This document shows positions 1-11,199 of a stretch of 64,000 nucleotides of DNA, in pieces; the first letter of the stretch is position 1, and each line of letters begins with the position of its first letter. Location: positions 5,631 through 69,630 of the forward strand of contig MU619258.1 in the NCBI GenBank assembly GCA_025201805.1. Reading direction: 5' to 3'. Source of the DNA: Parasitella parasitica (Eukaryota > Mucoromycota > Mucoromycetes > Mucorales > Mucoraceae). Below the pieces are notes generated by a model that was not told where the DNA came from, searched no databases, and worked only from the letters and a program-made list of their open reading frames with translations. The position numbers were made by a program, and so were the translations under genes.

Positions 1-227
1 ATAAACAACTCAATAATATTCACACTCACGTAAGATTAGAATAGCTACGATAGAATTATCCTATTGACCTGATGAATGACCATCTCTAATCAACCCAACA
101 AGTAGTATGATAGTTTACTACTAAGCCAGAACGGCTGATTAGAATTCATAACACAACATATAAAGAATAATGGAACGGTTAAGAAATAACGAAACAATTG
201 TCTGCTAGTAAGACGACACTCAAATAA

Positions 228-326
228 TATAAATAGAGATATAAAATAACAGCTTATTGCACATTCAATCTACTTTCAAAATAAAGAAGGATTTTAATCG
301 TATCTTGCTTTTTTACACTTTTTTTA
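228..326 (+). repeat. Partial LTR-like 3-prime end
   Basis: This stretch matches the 3-prime part of the solo LTR at 2043-2874. Both have a TATA element (AATATAAATAGAG), then TTGCAC, then AATAAAGAAGGA and a final TTTTTACACTTTTT. I judge it a degenerate or truncated relative in plus orientation. No TG start or target duplication was found. It points towards the gag relic, which is on the opposite strand, so the two are not arranged as in one intact element. Bases 1-227 show nothing else I can name. Confidence 0.45.
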
Positions 327-1227
327 CTGCGTTTCGCTGCAGCTGCTTTTCAGTTTTAGATAACGGCTTTCTTCTGTTTGTCTTGTCAAAAGCATCAATT
401 TCCATTGGCCGTACGTCGTCTTTCTCGTCTTCACGGATTGGAGGATTAACATGATGAGGCAAAGGTGCTGAACGATATGGTACATTAGTTTTAACATAAA
501 CGAATCCTTTATGCTGGTCCTTTTTGCTTCTTTTTCCATTCCTCTCTCTGAACAACATATCAAGATGAACTACGAGATCTTGATACCCGACTAAAGATGT
601 TGGTACATCAGGGCGGATCATCAATTCATCATGAATTTGGGAATTGATGTTGTTCTTGTATGCCCAAAGCAGAGCTTGTTCATTAAAATCGGTTAAGCTA
701 GCATATCTTTTGAATTCAGTAGTAAATTCAGCAGCCGTCTTGTTGCCTTGTTTCATTTTCATGACCTTGTTCTCAGCTTCAGATACCAACGTAACATCGC
801 CAAACATTTTTCTGATGGCAATAGTAAACTGTTGATAATTGGTTGCTATAGGGTCTTGATCAGGGGTTCCAATTGAATTAATGTAAGGTTAAATCCATTC
901 GAATGCTATTGCGTCCATGAAAGAAGCTGCATAAATTATCTTGGTTTCATCATCATGGAAACGGGATGGGTTTAACTTGAAAACAATGTTGAGTTGAGTC
1001 AAAAATTTTTCCAAACGATTGTATCCGTCCCCATTGTAATTGATGCCGGTAAATGTACGTGGGTCATTTACTTTGGGTTCGCGAATAACATTATCGTCTT
1101 TGAGCGAGACATTTGACAAAATTTGAGTCAACTGAGTAACCTCATCCTCGGTGAGATTCTTTGCTCCAGTTTTTCCAAGTTTCGTTTGTAATGCAAGAAT
1201 ATTAAGTTGATTGGTTGCCTTGTTCAA
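313..1227 (-). pseudogene. Ty3-type retrotransposon gag relic
   Basis: Two minus-strand ORFs (889-1227 and 313-807) lie in the same frame and are separated by a TAA at 889-891; no frameshift is needed between them. The N-terminal part has the feel of Ty3/gypsy gag: an FTG start, a helix-rich LEKFLTQLNIVF segment, then DDETKIIYAASFMDAIAFEW. The C-terminal part is charged, as expected just before a nucleocapsid. There is no zinc knuckle, protease, reverse transcriptase or integrase on either side, so the element cannot move by itself. Upstream, 1228-1734 holds no recognisable gene. Confidence 0.6.
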
Positions 1228-1734
1228 AAAGGTTGATTTATTGATTTGGATTTTGTTGCAGGGTTTCTGATTTTATATATGCAAATCAAGTTTCAGATCA
1301 AGTTTTTGAAACAATTAGAACACAGTGAGTGAAAATATACTGTGATGGAGTACAATTATCTAGTAGTAAGGGTAGAATGATGTACTATGTTAATGGACTA
1401 TTGGTGTATCTAATTGTCGACATTGCTATCAGGGTTATTACTTACTATATAATATATGTAGATATTATTGGACAAGAAGTAATTGACAGCAATGCGGCGA
1501 TGTTTATATGAACTATAAACTTATATGTAAACAACGATCGGTAGTGACAGATCAGGTTTGCAGTGATAAGGATGATTTATAGATAAGAGATTTTGCTAGT
1601 ATATGAGAAATGTTTATGGTAATAAACTATAAAAGCTATTACAGATATTTTCACTAGCGTTTCAATATCTGGTAAAGGTTGAACCTATTTATAATAATTG
1701 AATGTTTCATGTAAAATGAGACATCATGTAATAA
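1228..1734. other. AT-rich spacer, no gene seen
   Basis: About 500 bases between the gag relic and the transposase-like relic. The only ORF (1329-1511, 60 codons) has no family resemblance and runs through simple AT-rich sequence. I see no RNA gene, LTR end or splice structure here. Confidence 0.5.
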
Positions 1735-2042
1735 TGTGAATCATTACACTTGGGTAGACTGGTTTCACTTGTATACATAAGCAAGATTACCACTCATTCG
1801 GCCTACTATCTTCAAGTCATTCATACGGAGTACTCACGCCTCAGAAATTGTGTTTTACAACATGACATATACATCAAGAGCAAAGATCCTGCAAGCCAAA
1901 AGCATGGTGTATACAACTCAAGTAAAATGCATATTTTATATCATTTGACAGAAGACATTACGCGGTTTGGTTCGGCAATCTTCTACGAAGTAGAGAAAGG
2001 GGAACAGTTCAATAAGTTCATCCGTGAAACTCTTTTCCGAAC

Positions 2043-2874
2043 TGTGCTGAAGTGATAGAACTTCCCACAAAAAGTAATTGAATGTCATCTCTTACGGAAC
2101 TACCTTAGAGATTCCAAATCAAGCTAATAAACAGATTACCTAAATATCTAACCATGAAACCGCGAAGCATTTATAAAAAAGAAATCGAACTACAAACCAC
2201 ATTTGGAACGCATAGACCAATGTAAGTGTTATAGATCAGTATAAACTGATCATCACATAAAAAGAATCTCCGTAAATAGTACCAATATGAACTTCAAATT
2301 ACCCAGGATATTCCACAAAGATTACAATCGTCAAGACCAGGCTAGCATGGATTTAAGAAGACGTAATCCAATATCAAGAACAAATAGAAACAACTCCAAC
2401 ACTCGTCAAATCTGCCATTGGTTATCTCTTTATCAATCCTTGCTGCCAAAACGTCCTGGATGAATAATCCAATATAATTTAGCTTCAAATCCATAATCAT
2501 TTACCCTTGGAAAACTAGTATAAAAAGATAGTTTTTAATTGAGATTTGATGAGCTTAATCTAAAAAAAATAAAGAACAGTTTTAAAAAGTATTTTTTTTT
2601 ACATATTTTTTACTAGTAATTTCACAGTAAGGACTGGTCCATGCATGTCATTTACAAATGTGTCAGAAACATCGATATTACAATACCGTACTTGATTATG
2701 TAAAATCAAATACCGAAAAACCTGACTGACAGTTACGGCATAACTGACAGACAGACCGTTTACAACAACGAATATAAATAGAGTAGAAATGTCTAACCTT
2801 TGCACGTTATCTTATTCCAAAAAATAAAGAAGGAATTAAATTGTATCTATTGTTGTTTTACACTTTTTATTACA
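2043..2874 (+). mobile_element. Solo LTR A with 5-bp target duplication
   Basis: An 832-bp segment begins TGTGCTGAAG and ends TTTTTATTACA, the TG...CA ends of an LTR. It is flanked by the direct repeat CGAAC at 2038-2042 and 2875-2879. It contains a TATA element (AATATAAATA, 2771-2780) and AATAAA (2823-2828) in promoter-then-polyadenylation order, so it is in plus orientation. No internal retrotransposon sequence is present, consistent with LTR-LTR recombination. It interrupts the transposase-like ORF between the codons for FR and TNR. Confidence 0.85.
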
Positions 2875-3144
2875 CGAACCAACAGACATAACCCGTCTAG
2901 AGATACTGCATTCGCTTTTGGCAAGCGGTTTATGTCCAAGCATGTGTTGACCGGTGGATGTTGGTTGGATGATGCTGGTAATTGGAAGAAGGCAACTGAC
3001 GCAGTTCTAGAAAGCCGTTCAACATTTTTCGTGCATAGTGGAAGAGATTTCGCTGATAACGATGATGGGGATGACGAACATGATCTCAAACGTGGCGCTA
3101 CTGGGTTATTCAGAGACGCTAATGGGGATCTATTTGTTGGTAAA

Positions 3145-3473
3145 TGTTGGATCAAAAAGATAATAAAAAAACCAAATGTTAACGAGATACGAAAACTAAA
3201 GATACTTTATTTAAGATCGAAATTGCATCTGCTATTTATACTTTTTACAGCTACATAAATTTATGGTGACTTATTTAGATTACTAATTGACAAGACTAAT
3301 TCACAGTGACAGTCTATACTTGACAGGGTACGTTATGAGGTTATACAACAAGGGCTACACGTCTTTGATCTGACAGAGCCTTAACCTTTATCCTGGTGCT
3401 CAGATCTGTGTGTTATATTAATAACATGGCAAGGTCTCACATCAGGATCTCAGATCAGTCCCAGGGTCTTACA
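3145..3473 (-). mobile_element. Solo LTR B, minus orientation, with 5-bp target duplication
   Basis: A 329-bp segment begins TGTTGGATC and ends CTTACA. The 5-bp repeat GTAAA flanks it (3140-3144 and 3474-3478). Read on the minus strand it has TATAAATAGCAGATGC (TATA near 3231-3240) followed by AATAAAG (3206-3211). It belongs to a different LTR family from LTR A and has an inverted relative at 3806-4094. It interrupts the same transposase-like ORF just after the codons for VGK. Confidence 0.85.
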
Positions 3474-3636
3474 GTAAATCATGGGTAGTCATGATTTACA
3501 TTATGCAGCTAGACAGTAGAACCCTAGTGTAATGAATGTGTATATAATACATCGAGAGATGTATTATGAATAAAGGTGTAATTCTTTGGCAGATTTATTT
3601 TATCAGACTTTTGACATAACACTGCGTTACTTACAG

Positions 3637-3805
3637 GAATAACCTTCTTGATTTGAAACAGAGACTTTATTCTCCAATTTACACAAGCGTATCACATCAC
3701 ATCATTGGACAATCTTCAATCTTCAATTGAAGTACATTGCCATGATCTCCTGTCTATAATTATGGCAGATCAATAAAGTCTTTGTTTCAAATCAGGAAGG
3801 TTATC
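3637..3805. repeat. Imperfect hairpin between two inverted LTRs
   Basis: Arms 3638-3678 and 3768-3805 are inverted copies of each other over about 40 bases; both contain the core AATAAAGTCT.TGTTTCAAATCA.GAAGGTTAT, read on opposite strands. The loop is about 90 bases. Upstream, 3533-3636 has another TATATAATA...AATAAAGG arrangement that may be the 3-prime end of a further LTR. I see no coding sequence. Confidence 0.6.
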
Positions 3806-4094
3806 TGTAACACAGATCTGTATGATTGACAAACAATAAGGTACTGTCAGATCAAAGATCAATAACCTTGTAGTCTAATAATATATCGTACCCTGTTAAG
3901 GATATGATGTTGCTTGCAAATTATTCTTATCGATTAGTATCGACTAGTATTTTAAATAAGTCACCAAAAATTTATGTGACTGCAAAAAGTATAAATAGCA
4001 GATGCAAAGTTGAATCTTTAATAAAGTAATCTCAAGTTTTCGCATCTCGTTAATTCAACGTTTCATATTATACTTTTCTTATTTCGATCTTGCA
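3806..4094 (+). mobile_element. LTR B copy in plus orientation
   Basis: About 289 bp beginning TGTAACACAGATCTG and ending CGATCTTGCA. It matches the reverse complement of LTR B over most of its length, including TCTTTGATCTGACAG, ACAGGGTACG, the TATAAATAGCAGATGC box (TATA 3990-3999), AATAAA (4020-4025) and the CATCTCGTTAA end. Flanks TTATC and GATCT do not match, so this may be one end of a rearranged element rather than a clean solo LTR. Bases 4095-4441 hold nothing recognisable. Confidence 0.6.
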
Positions 4095-4441
4095 GATCTC
4101 AACAGTAGGATGTCTTCCCGACATCCCGCGATCTGATCTAGATGTATTCTTTGAATAAGCCTGGAACCTGGCAAGAGGTCCAATTACAACTTGTAGCTTA
4201 TTCCTTATTTGCAAAAGAATTACCAACAATTAATATCATGATCCGTGCATTATGACTAAGTTAGATATGACATATGTAGCCTTTATATGGATACAACAAT
4301 CCAGTTTTAATTATATATCTATTTCGTATATTAAAACAAGATCGTCTCGTATTATAAGAATTGTTTTTTGTTAATTACTTGGGTAGATACTAATTTTTAT
4401 TTCCTTAAACTAATTATACTTTTGTGCGTAAACATGGGGCA

Positions 4442-4678
4442 TGATTTATCAGAAAAAAAAGCTATTCAAATAAAGCGGTTGTGAATTAATAGGGGAACAA
4501 TCTCGTTTATTACATGAAAAACATGATGGTTTATATACAACTCCAGTGAATCCAAGTGGAATTGTAGGGCATAAGATGTAAATGTGAGCTATAGTTTGAT
4601 TGAGAATTGGACGTTAGATTGTACTTATTGTTCATGAACATGTCATATTGAACATGATCTATTGAGTTATATTCCTAG
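4442..4678 (+). repeat. Cys-rich relic repeat, unit 1
   Basis: First of two head-to-tail copies of a roughly 240-bp unit starting TGATTTATCAG. It shares with unit 2 the blocks ATTCAAATAAA.CGG.TGTGAATTAAT, CTCGTTTATTACATG, GAACATGTCAT and GAACATGATC.ATTG. Its plus frame begins LLHEKHDGLYTT and then breaks by frameshift and stops. A third copy lies at 47502-47730. Confidence 0.7.
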
Positions 4679-5119
4679 TGATTTATCAGAATGAGAAATT
4701 ATTCAAATAAAACGGCTGTGAATTAATCAGGTAAAGATCTCGTTTATTACATGGAGAAAATGATGTTTTATATACTAGTGAATCTAAGTGGGCTGATGGG
4801 AGGATAAAATACAAGTGTGAGACATGGTGTGATTTAGAGAATGGAACGATAGATTGCATCTGTTGTCCATGAACATGTCATGTTCAGTTATAAATAAGGA
4901 ACATGATCCATTGGGATATGTTCCTGAATTGTGTTCGGTTGGAAAATTGATACATCAGGGCAAAATGCGATTGATTATTTATTTTCAATACATCAAATAG
5001 CGAGACGTAATTCCAATCGGCAACTTGGACATTTCTAAGCATGGATCAATATTTAAGAGGTTGGTTTCTTCTGTGGGTCAATTATATACTACGCAGGAAA
5101 CCCTACTTTCCCCTCGCTG
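4679..5119 (+). repeat. Cys-rich relic repeat, unit 2, with downstream coding trace
   Basis: The second tandem copy covers 4679-4928. Its plus frame reads LLHGENDVLYTSESKW and later YKCETWCDL, TIDCICCP, a stop, and TCHV. After a frame change, readable sequence continues to about 5119 (KEHDPLGYVPELCSVG, then NLDISKHGSIFKRLVSSV), interrupted by stops. The paired Cys and Cys-His residues suggest an old zinc-binding domain from a mobile element gene, but I cannot name the family. The same frame is kept in the distant third copy. Read on the other strand, the unit has a TATA then AATAAA order, so an LTR origin is the alternative. Confidence 0.5.
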
Positions 5120-5399
5120 AAAGGCCATAATCTGTAATATTAATATGATTTCTAATACTGCTGAAGTCCAAGTCTGTTATCACCGAACAATATTGATATA
5201 CTTTTAATTGTTGTTTCTTTGGCAACAAACACTTGCCTTTGCTTTCTGTTGTGTTTCGGGAATATGACTGTGGTTGTTTCTAATCGTTATCTCGTACAAG
5301 GAAGTCAACTCATTCGTGCAGCAGATGTTTCAGCACAACACCGATGGAGTTAAAAGTCAACAGTACGCATAACAATCCATATTCCAATAACATCAATTT

Positions 5400-5640
5400 A
5401 TTCACTGTGTCCGGATAAAAACCCACATGATCTCAACTGGGTTGAACCCCTTTCATCTTGGGCTGAATGAAGTTGCACTTTGTACCGCATCTCTCATGCC
5501 ATGCCTTGGTTAATAAATAAAGCTTATAATGCTATCAGGATCTCTTTATTGAAAGAAAATTTGGGCCAGCGTATGTACTATTTATTTCGTTTTTCAAATA
5601 GAATTTGTCTACCGGTTCTATTTTTCGTCAAGCAAATAGG
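5400..5640 (+). pseudogene. Possible Tc1/mariner transposase trace
   Basis: The plus frame from about 5408 reads CPDKNPHDLNWVEPLSSWAE and then a stop. This resembles the conserved SPDLNPIE..W.E block before the third catalytic acidic residue of Tc1/mariner transposases. A later frame (KAYNAIRISLLKENLG) may continue it. No terminal inverted repeats or DDE context were found. The rest of 5120-5806 shows no gene. Confidence 0.25.
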
Positions 5641-5806
5641 GCATTAATACCCATGTTGCTCTGCTGAATGATTAGACTTTCAAGCTGCTTTGCGAACGTG
5701 ATATTAAATAGAACGAGTATAGTCAAGTATATGATGATAATAGCAACTAATTCAATAAATGCTAATACTCAATATGGAGTTATATTCTATTGGAAAGAAA
5801 AAAAAA

Positions 5807-8800
5807 TTATCTTGTACTCATTCTTCTTGCTCGCGATCTTAATGTATGATCAAAAATGGGCCGTTTGCTTGTCTTTCTTACTCGCACTGGCTTTGTAGCC
5901 GCAAGAGATACAGCGGCTGTAGAGTTTGTAGATTGCATTGCGACCTGTACTTGTGATGATAAACTAGCTTCAGGCACTATAACGGCAGACAAGTGTCGAG
6001 CATGACGTCGATGATTGATCGCAGTAGACTTGGTCTCTTCTGGAATCACGCTATAAGGCGTATGAGCTGTCAGTGGGCTTTCAACTGCCTCCTTGTCAAA
6101 AAATAGAGGCTTAAATGAAGACACAACGGCAACGGAAGCACTCATACGCCGTCTAACTCCATGGCGACTATCATAGGAACTAGGAATAGAATGTGGTCCA
6201 TGACTAAAATCAAAAATGGTAGGACTGGTGCTGCTGCCATCTAGTAAAAGACTGGAGCTATTGTCTCCTTGAATATTTCGAAGCATCTTGTTTGCCTTCA
6301 GATAGATTGAGTCGGCATTGTGGGGTTGCGTTGAAAATGACTGCTGTAATGTAGTACTGACACTAGTTGAGCGCTGTCTACTCCTCTGCCGATCACTTCT
6401 TCGTCTGACTTTGACATCCAATGTATCCTTCTTTAATTTGTCCAAAAGACTATGCAAAATAGCTTTATCGTCCTCTGCCTCACCAGCTTTTCCTTTTAAT
6501 GAACCAGCATTACTATTGGCACGCTTTCTCCTCTCTTGTTCTCTTTTCTTTAGCTTTTCAATGCGATCTTGTTTGAGGCGAACTTCTTTGGAATCTGCAG
6601 AGCACTTTTCCCAAGAGTCTGTGAATTCTTTAAATATGCCGAAAAATTCATTGGGTTGCATTTTTTTAGGATCTTCGCCATAAAACGCAACAGCTTGATC
6701 ATAACATTCATTCATTTTTTTCGAGAGCATGCAAACTCGTTTGAATTCAGTTGAGGCTTCTTTAAAGAATGCGTGCATGGTTGTAGAGAATTTATCCAAC
6801 TCAATGCCTTCATCGTGATCTTCTTCCAGCGGATAATGCTCTTGAAGTTCATTTTCCAACTTTTTCATCTCTGATTCTATTGCTTGATATTCCATGGCCA
6901 TCTCAGATCGAGACACTTTAGATGCTAAACCACATTCGTCCAGTTCTTCCAAAAATGCCAATACATTGGGAAAGTTTTTTTCAACAGCATCGACGAGAAA
7001 ATGGAGTAATGTAGTCGTTTTTGATGTTCCTTTGGTATCGATTAGCTATTTGTGGAAATAAGAATGACTTGAAAATTGACATGCACATATGGTATGGACA
7101 TACCTTGTTGATACTAGCTATCTTTATTCCAAATGCTCCACCCCGGTATGTATTGCCATTTAGAAAGTTTCCGAGCAATAACACCAGCTGTGCAACGTAT
7201 ATTAGTGTGTTGTTCATCTGAAATGGAGATGGACTTACATGTAATAATTCCTTAAAGTTTTTTGCATCCTTCAATGCCACTGATGCATTATAAACAGAAG
7301 TCATTTGCTATGGAAACAAACGCCAATTAGCTGAAAGAAACTGCAGATCATGATAAATAAATACCTTGTGGAGCACAGTGTACCTTTCCCAAAATGTCGA
7401 CTTGAAAAGCATGCATTCTAGTCTCTCTTTCAACCATTTTACTTTCAACATCTATCAGCAGTTGTTGAGTGGCTGTCTAGTATAAAATACAAAGTGTATA
7501 CAAGTATACCTGAAGGCAGAATTTTTCTGGGATACCCAGCTTTTCAACATCTTCTAATGGTGCATCATTGTACATTTCAATCTTTTTGGTTTCTTCTTCA
7601 GATGGTAAATATTTGAGCAAGTTTAAGATAATCTGCTCGTCCAAAAAATAAGAGTCTAATCGCAAAAAATAATATCTTATTTCATCAAAGGGGATATTTT
7701 TGGTAATGCTCTTGATGAATATATCTATGGTAAATTTGTCAATAAGAAAACGCTACACAAAAAAAAAGGTCATCTTACTCATGTTGTATGCTTTTTTAGT
7801 GTCCAACAAACGAGTTTCTTGCTTTGGTTGCTTGGCCTTATTCTCGACAGCTGGTTTTTGAGCAAATGTCAATTCCACATCATCAAAAACACCTGCTTTA
7901 GCAAGCTGATATTCCATAATTGAGTCGCTTGATTCCAGCTGTTTATGCAACGATAATTCAATATCCCTTTCAAACTCATTCCAAATGGTTTGCTGAATGT
8001 TTGCAAAATTCATCTTTTCCCATTCCACAAATTTCAACTTTTGTTTGGCTTGAAACGCACTTGGTTTTCTCCCAGTAACGCCAAGAAATAAAGGCGGAAG
8101 AGGTGGTGAAGATGCCGGTGTATTAGTGGTGTTACTATTTGGTGGTGCAAGTGGTGACTGAAGGTCTTTGGCCAATGGATCAAGTGGATGTGATGTAGAC
8201 GGTATGCTTGTCAAAGACGAAAATGCAGGAGGTGGTGGTGGAGGTGGAGGAGGTGGTGGTGGAGGTGGTGGAGGTGGAGGAAGTGGTGGTGGAGGAGGAG
8301 GTAGTGAAGATAAAAGTGGTGCTACTGATGGTGATGGGGGCGACGGTGATATTGATGGCGATATTGATGGTGATAGTGATGGTGATAGTGATTGCGATGG
8401 AGGATGTGCCGCTAACGTGCTTTCTGAATAAGGAGTTGGCGCTAATGGAAATACAAATTCTTCAAAAGAAGCATAGCTTGGAGATGCCGCTAGCTCACCG
8501 TCAACCAGTACAGTGAAGGCAGGAGAAGATAATTGTTTTAATTTTTCGTCTCCTGATGGTGCAACTTCAGCCATAGACATTTTTGATTTTTGGCTCCCCA
8601 AAGTACTAGATGTCAAAGACTTTACAATTTCCCCGTCAGATGGTGTTTTGGCTGAGCCAGCAGTACTACACTGAGATCTGTTTGTAGCTGTGGAGCTTTT
8701 CCGACTAGTACTTGTCAAACTAGGCGATTTTGTCATTGATTTTTTACTAGTAGAGTTATTTGAACCGACAGAATTGCCTCGAGATTTGACCTTTGTAACT

Positions 8801-11199
8801 GGATCCTGGCTATTTTTTCGAACAAAACTACCAATTTTTGATTTGAAAGATTGTTTCAATGATTCCGAAAACCCGCCACCAGAGTGTTGATGTGTTTTGT
8901 GATTTTCGACAGGTGTTGTTGTTTTAGGTGATGGGATTTTCGGTGGATTATTCACTGCACCCGCAGTCCAGGAACTTCGTAGAGGGTTCTCAGTCTTTTT
9001 CGCGGTGGACTTTCTGCTCAGGGTGGTTTGCGGCGGAGGCTGCTGTCGAGGATGTTGTCGAGGTTGCTGTTGAGTCTGGGGATTAGGTTGGTGGTTAGGA
9101 TGTTGTTGAGACTGTTGCTGTTGATTTCTAAAACTACGCCTCTTTGGAGAAGGGTTGCCATATTCTGTAAGACTACGTATAGAGTCATGTAATTTGCGCA
9201 TCTTGGTTTCAGTATCTAGGAGCTCTGTCTTGTATTTTTCTTCTGTGCTTTTAAAGAATATCTTGAGCATGGCATTGCTCTGTTTTGCCAAGCTAAGATC
9301 TTTTTCAAGATATTCAATTTTTGCTTCCAATGAACCTATCACATCATCTGTTCCATCCAAATGAGCCCTTCCATTATCATCATCTTCTATGATCTGCGAG
9401 AATCTGGGTATTAGACTTTGTACATTAAATTCAGGATCCTCAGAATAATGGCTAGTGCGATCCATCGCAACTTGTTGAATCAGCGTATCAATCAGCTGAT
9501 ATTGATAGTGGCTATTGAGTGGTTCAGTATTTAAAAGGTCATTGTGCATAACTGTTTGTGTTCTTAATATACCTTTTTTCAGGATTATTTTGGATCTTTA
9601 ACAAAAAACACAAAATGCTATGCAAATGCTGGTATGCTGGGGTATTTTGAGTTGCTTCTATTAGTAATTGAATCAACCTGACAGGATCCAAATCATAGTA
9701 AGATTCTATTTCTTCCTGAACGGTGTCCGCTTCCATATCATCTCGAAATTTTTGTATCGCCAAATTGATGTGTTCATGCTTCAATGTGCCCATTTTGAAA
9801 AATACATTGCTTATCCCAGCCTGTTCCAATTCGTATCCAAGGAGCAGCCTCTCTTTTCTATCTTCGATCAAATCAGGTCGAATGAGTGTATTGATGAATA
9901 AGACGCTGATGAATATATACTGTGTGATCTGCGAGTCGCCTGCTCCAACCATGCCTGTCATTTTCAAATCGTTGCTTGCTCCAACTGCAGATCCCATCTT
10001 TCCTCTGCCATCTAATGTCTTTTCCAGCGCCTGTATCCAAGCATCAAATCTACTGAAATCAGGCCCATATTGTTTCAATAATTCCATGCCATTCAAGACC
10101 ATAGATCTTCCATTGGGTAAAAAGCAAAATGCCGTTAAAGATTCGCAAGCTTGAGTTCTTGCTGGTATAAATGGTGATATAAGAGACACACAGAAATTGT
10201 CAATGATACGAGCATGCTTAAATGCTTCTTGTAGCCCAGACTAATATTCTGTTTTAGTATACTAGCAGTATCCGCTGCGGTCATTATACCTTTTTGTTCA
10301 TCAGGGTATCCAAGCATTTTAATATTTCCAATTCAATTTTGTAGTCGTTTTGCGATCTAATTCATACTGGTTAGACTTATTACACCGTCCCAACTGCTGC
10401 GACATGCCTGTTTGGCTTCTTGTGTATTGAGCCTAATTCTTTAGCAAAGATTTGCATACCGCCGTCCTCAATAAAACACTCTAACCAACTGAGGATAATT
10501 TAGAACAGTAAATAACAAAAAATGGTCTGCTGGTATTTACCTATCGGATGTTCGAACATAGTACGAAACTTCTAAAATCAGCTCATAGCTTATTCCCTTT
10601 TCTCGTTGTTTTAGAAGAATTTTAATGTAGTTTGCAGGTGCCGATTTCTTGGTTGTTGATCTTGATTTTTTGACAACTACGTGGGGCGTTGCTGGTGATT
10701 GTTCATCATTCAAACTCGCAAACTGCTCAGCGCTTAGATCCAACTGCTTCTACAGTGTCAAAGATTTAGTTACTGTTCAGCTACCCACAGCGCTACATAC
10801 TGCCACTTCTGTAAATAGGTCTTCTTTTTCATCGTCATCATCTTCAGAATTGGGATGAGAAAAGTCAGTGTTGATCCATAATTTATCTGGTCTTGAATCG
10901 ATAAAGGACTCTACTTCAAAGTATGTAAGCTTTTTTTTTTTTTTTTTTTTTGGCTGGCAAATCAAAACATGTAACAATGTACCTGAAACATTGTGGGGTT
11001 GAGGAGTGTAGTTTGGAAAAGCGTCCAATTTGTATAAGGAAGCTAGCGTGTTTTCTTTCTTGGTATTGCTGTTTTTTGTGCTGTTGTTAATAATCGGGAT
11101 ACTAGAAACTGAGGATATGGACGTCCTTCTAGGATAGGGCCGTCTACTGTTGGTTTTTCTGGTGTTACGTTTATTTCCAATGTTGGATATAAAGTCCAT
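5807..11199 (-). CDS. Diaphanous-type formin
   Basis: Actin-nucleating formin of about 1593 aa, in 12 exons: 11199-10983, 10913-10801, 10749-10541, 10488-10408, 10356-10290, 10240-9573, 9511-7779, 7724-7510, 7451-7365, 7307-7239, 7187-7104, 7045-5807. Domains in order are a Rho-binding GBD/FH3 region (about residues 70-500; key runs WLECFIEDGGMQ, ILKCLDTLMN, YQLIDTLIQQV), an FH1 run of more than 15 prolines (about 850-880) and FH2 (about 940-1340; LLGNFLNGNTYRGGAFG, then TTTLLHFLVD). A basic tail follows (KRPIFDHTLRSRARR), where a DAD would sit. Formins act under Rho GTPases at growing tips and septa. The intron at 10357-10407 has a GC donor. The first intron boundary is the least certain (alternative acceptor near 10929). 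Exon lengths sum to a multiple of three. Confidence 0.92.

Larger units (their letters stand above)
1735..3532 (+). pseudogene. Transposase-like gene broken by two LTR insertions
   Basis: Three plus-strand pieces belong to one reading frame: 1735-2042, 2880-3144 and 3479-3532. Removing the LTR at 2043-2874 with one CGAAC copy, and the LTR at 3145-3473 with one GTAAA copy, restores the frame exactly at both joints, with a stop at 3530-3532. The residues around the first joint (HLTEDITRFG, EKGEQFNKFIRE, then NRHNPSRD and KHVLTGGCW) follow a pattern I know from the C-terminal half of large fungal DNA-transposon proteins (CACTA/KDZ/Plavaka-like); the exact family is from memory. A TAA at 1732 truncates the 5-prime side, so it was probably already a fragment. 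It is not expressed as a functional protein. Confidence 0.6.

Noticed and set aside
6318-6683. Plus-strand ORF opposite the formin C-terminus
   Set aside because: The minus frame carries FH2 and tail homology; this is its antisense.
8168-8516. Plus-strand Gly-rich and Val/Glu-rich ORFs
   Set aside because: They are antisense readings of the poly-proline FH1 codons of the formin.
10440-10490. tRNA-like D-arm on the minus strand (CTCAGTTGGTTAGAG)
   Set aside because: It is the start of formin exon 4, in frame as WLECFIEDGG, and no anticodon or T-arm partner follows.
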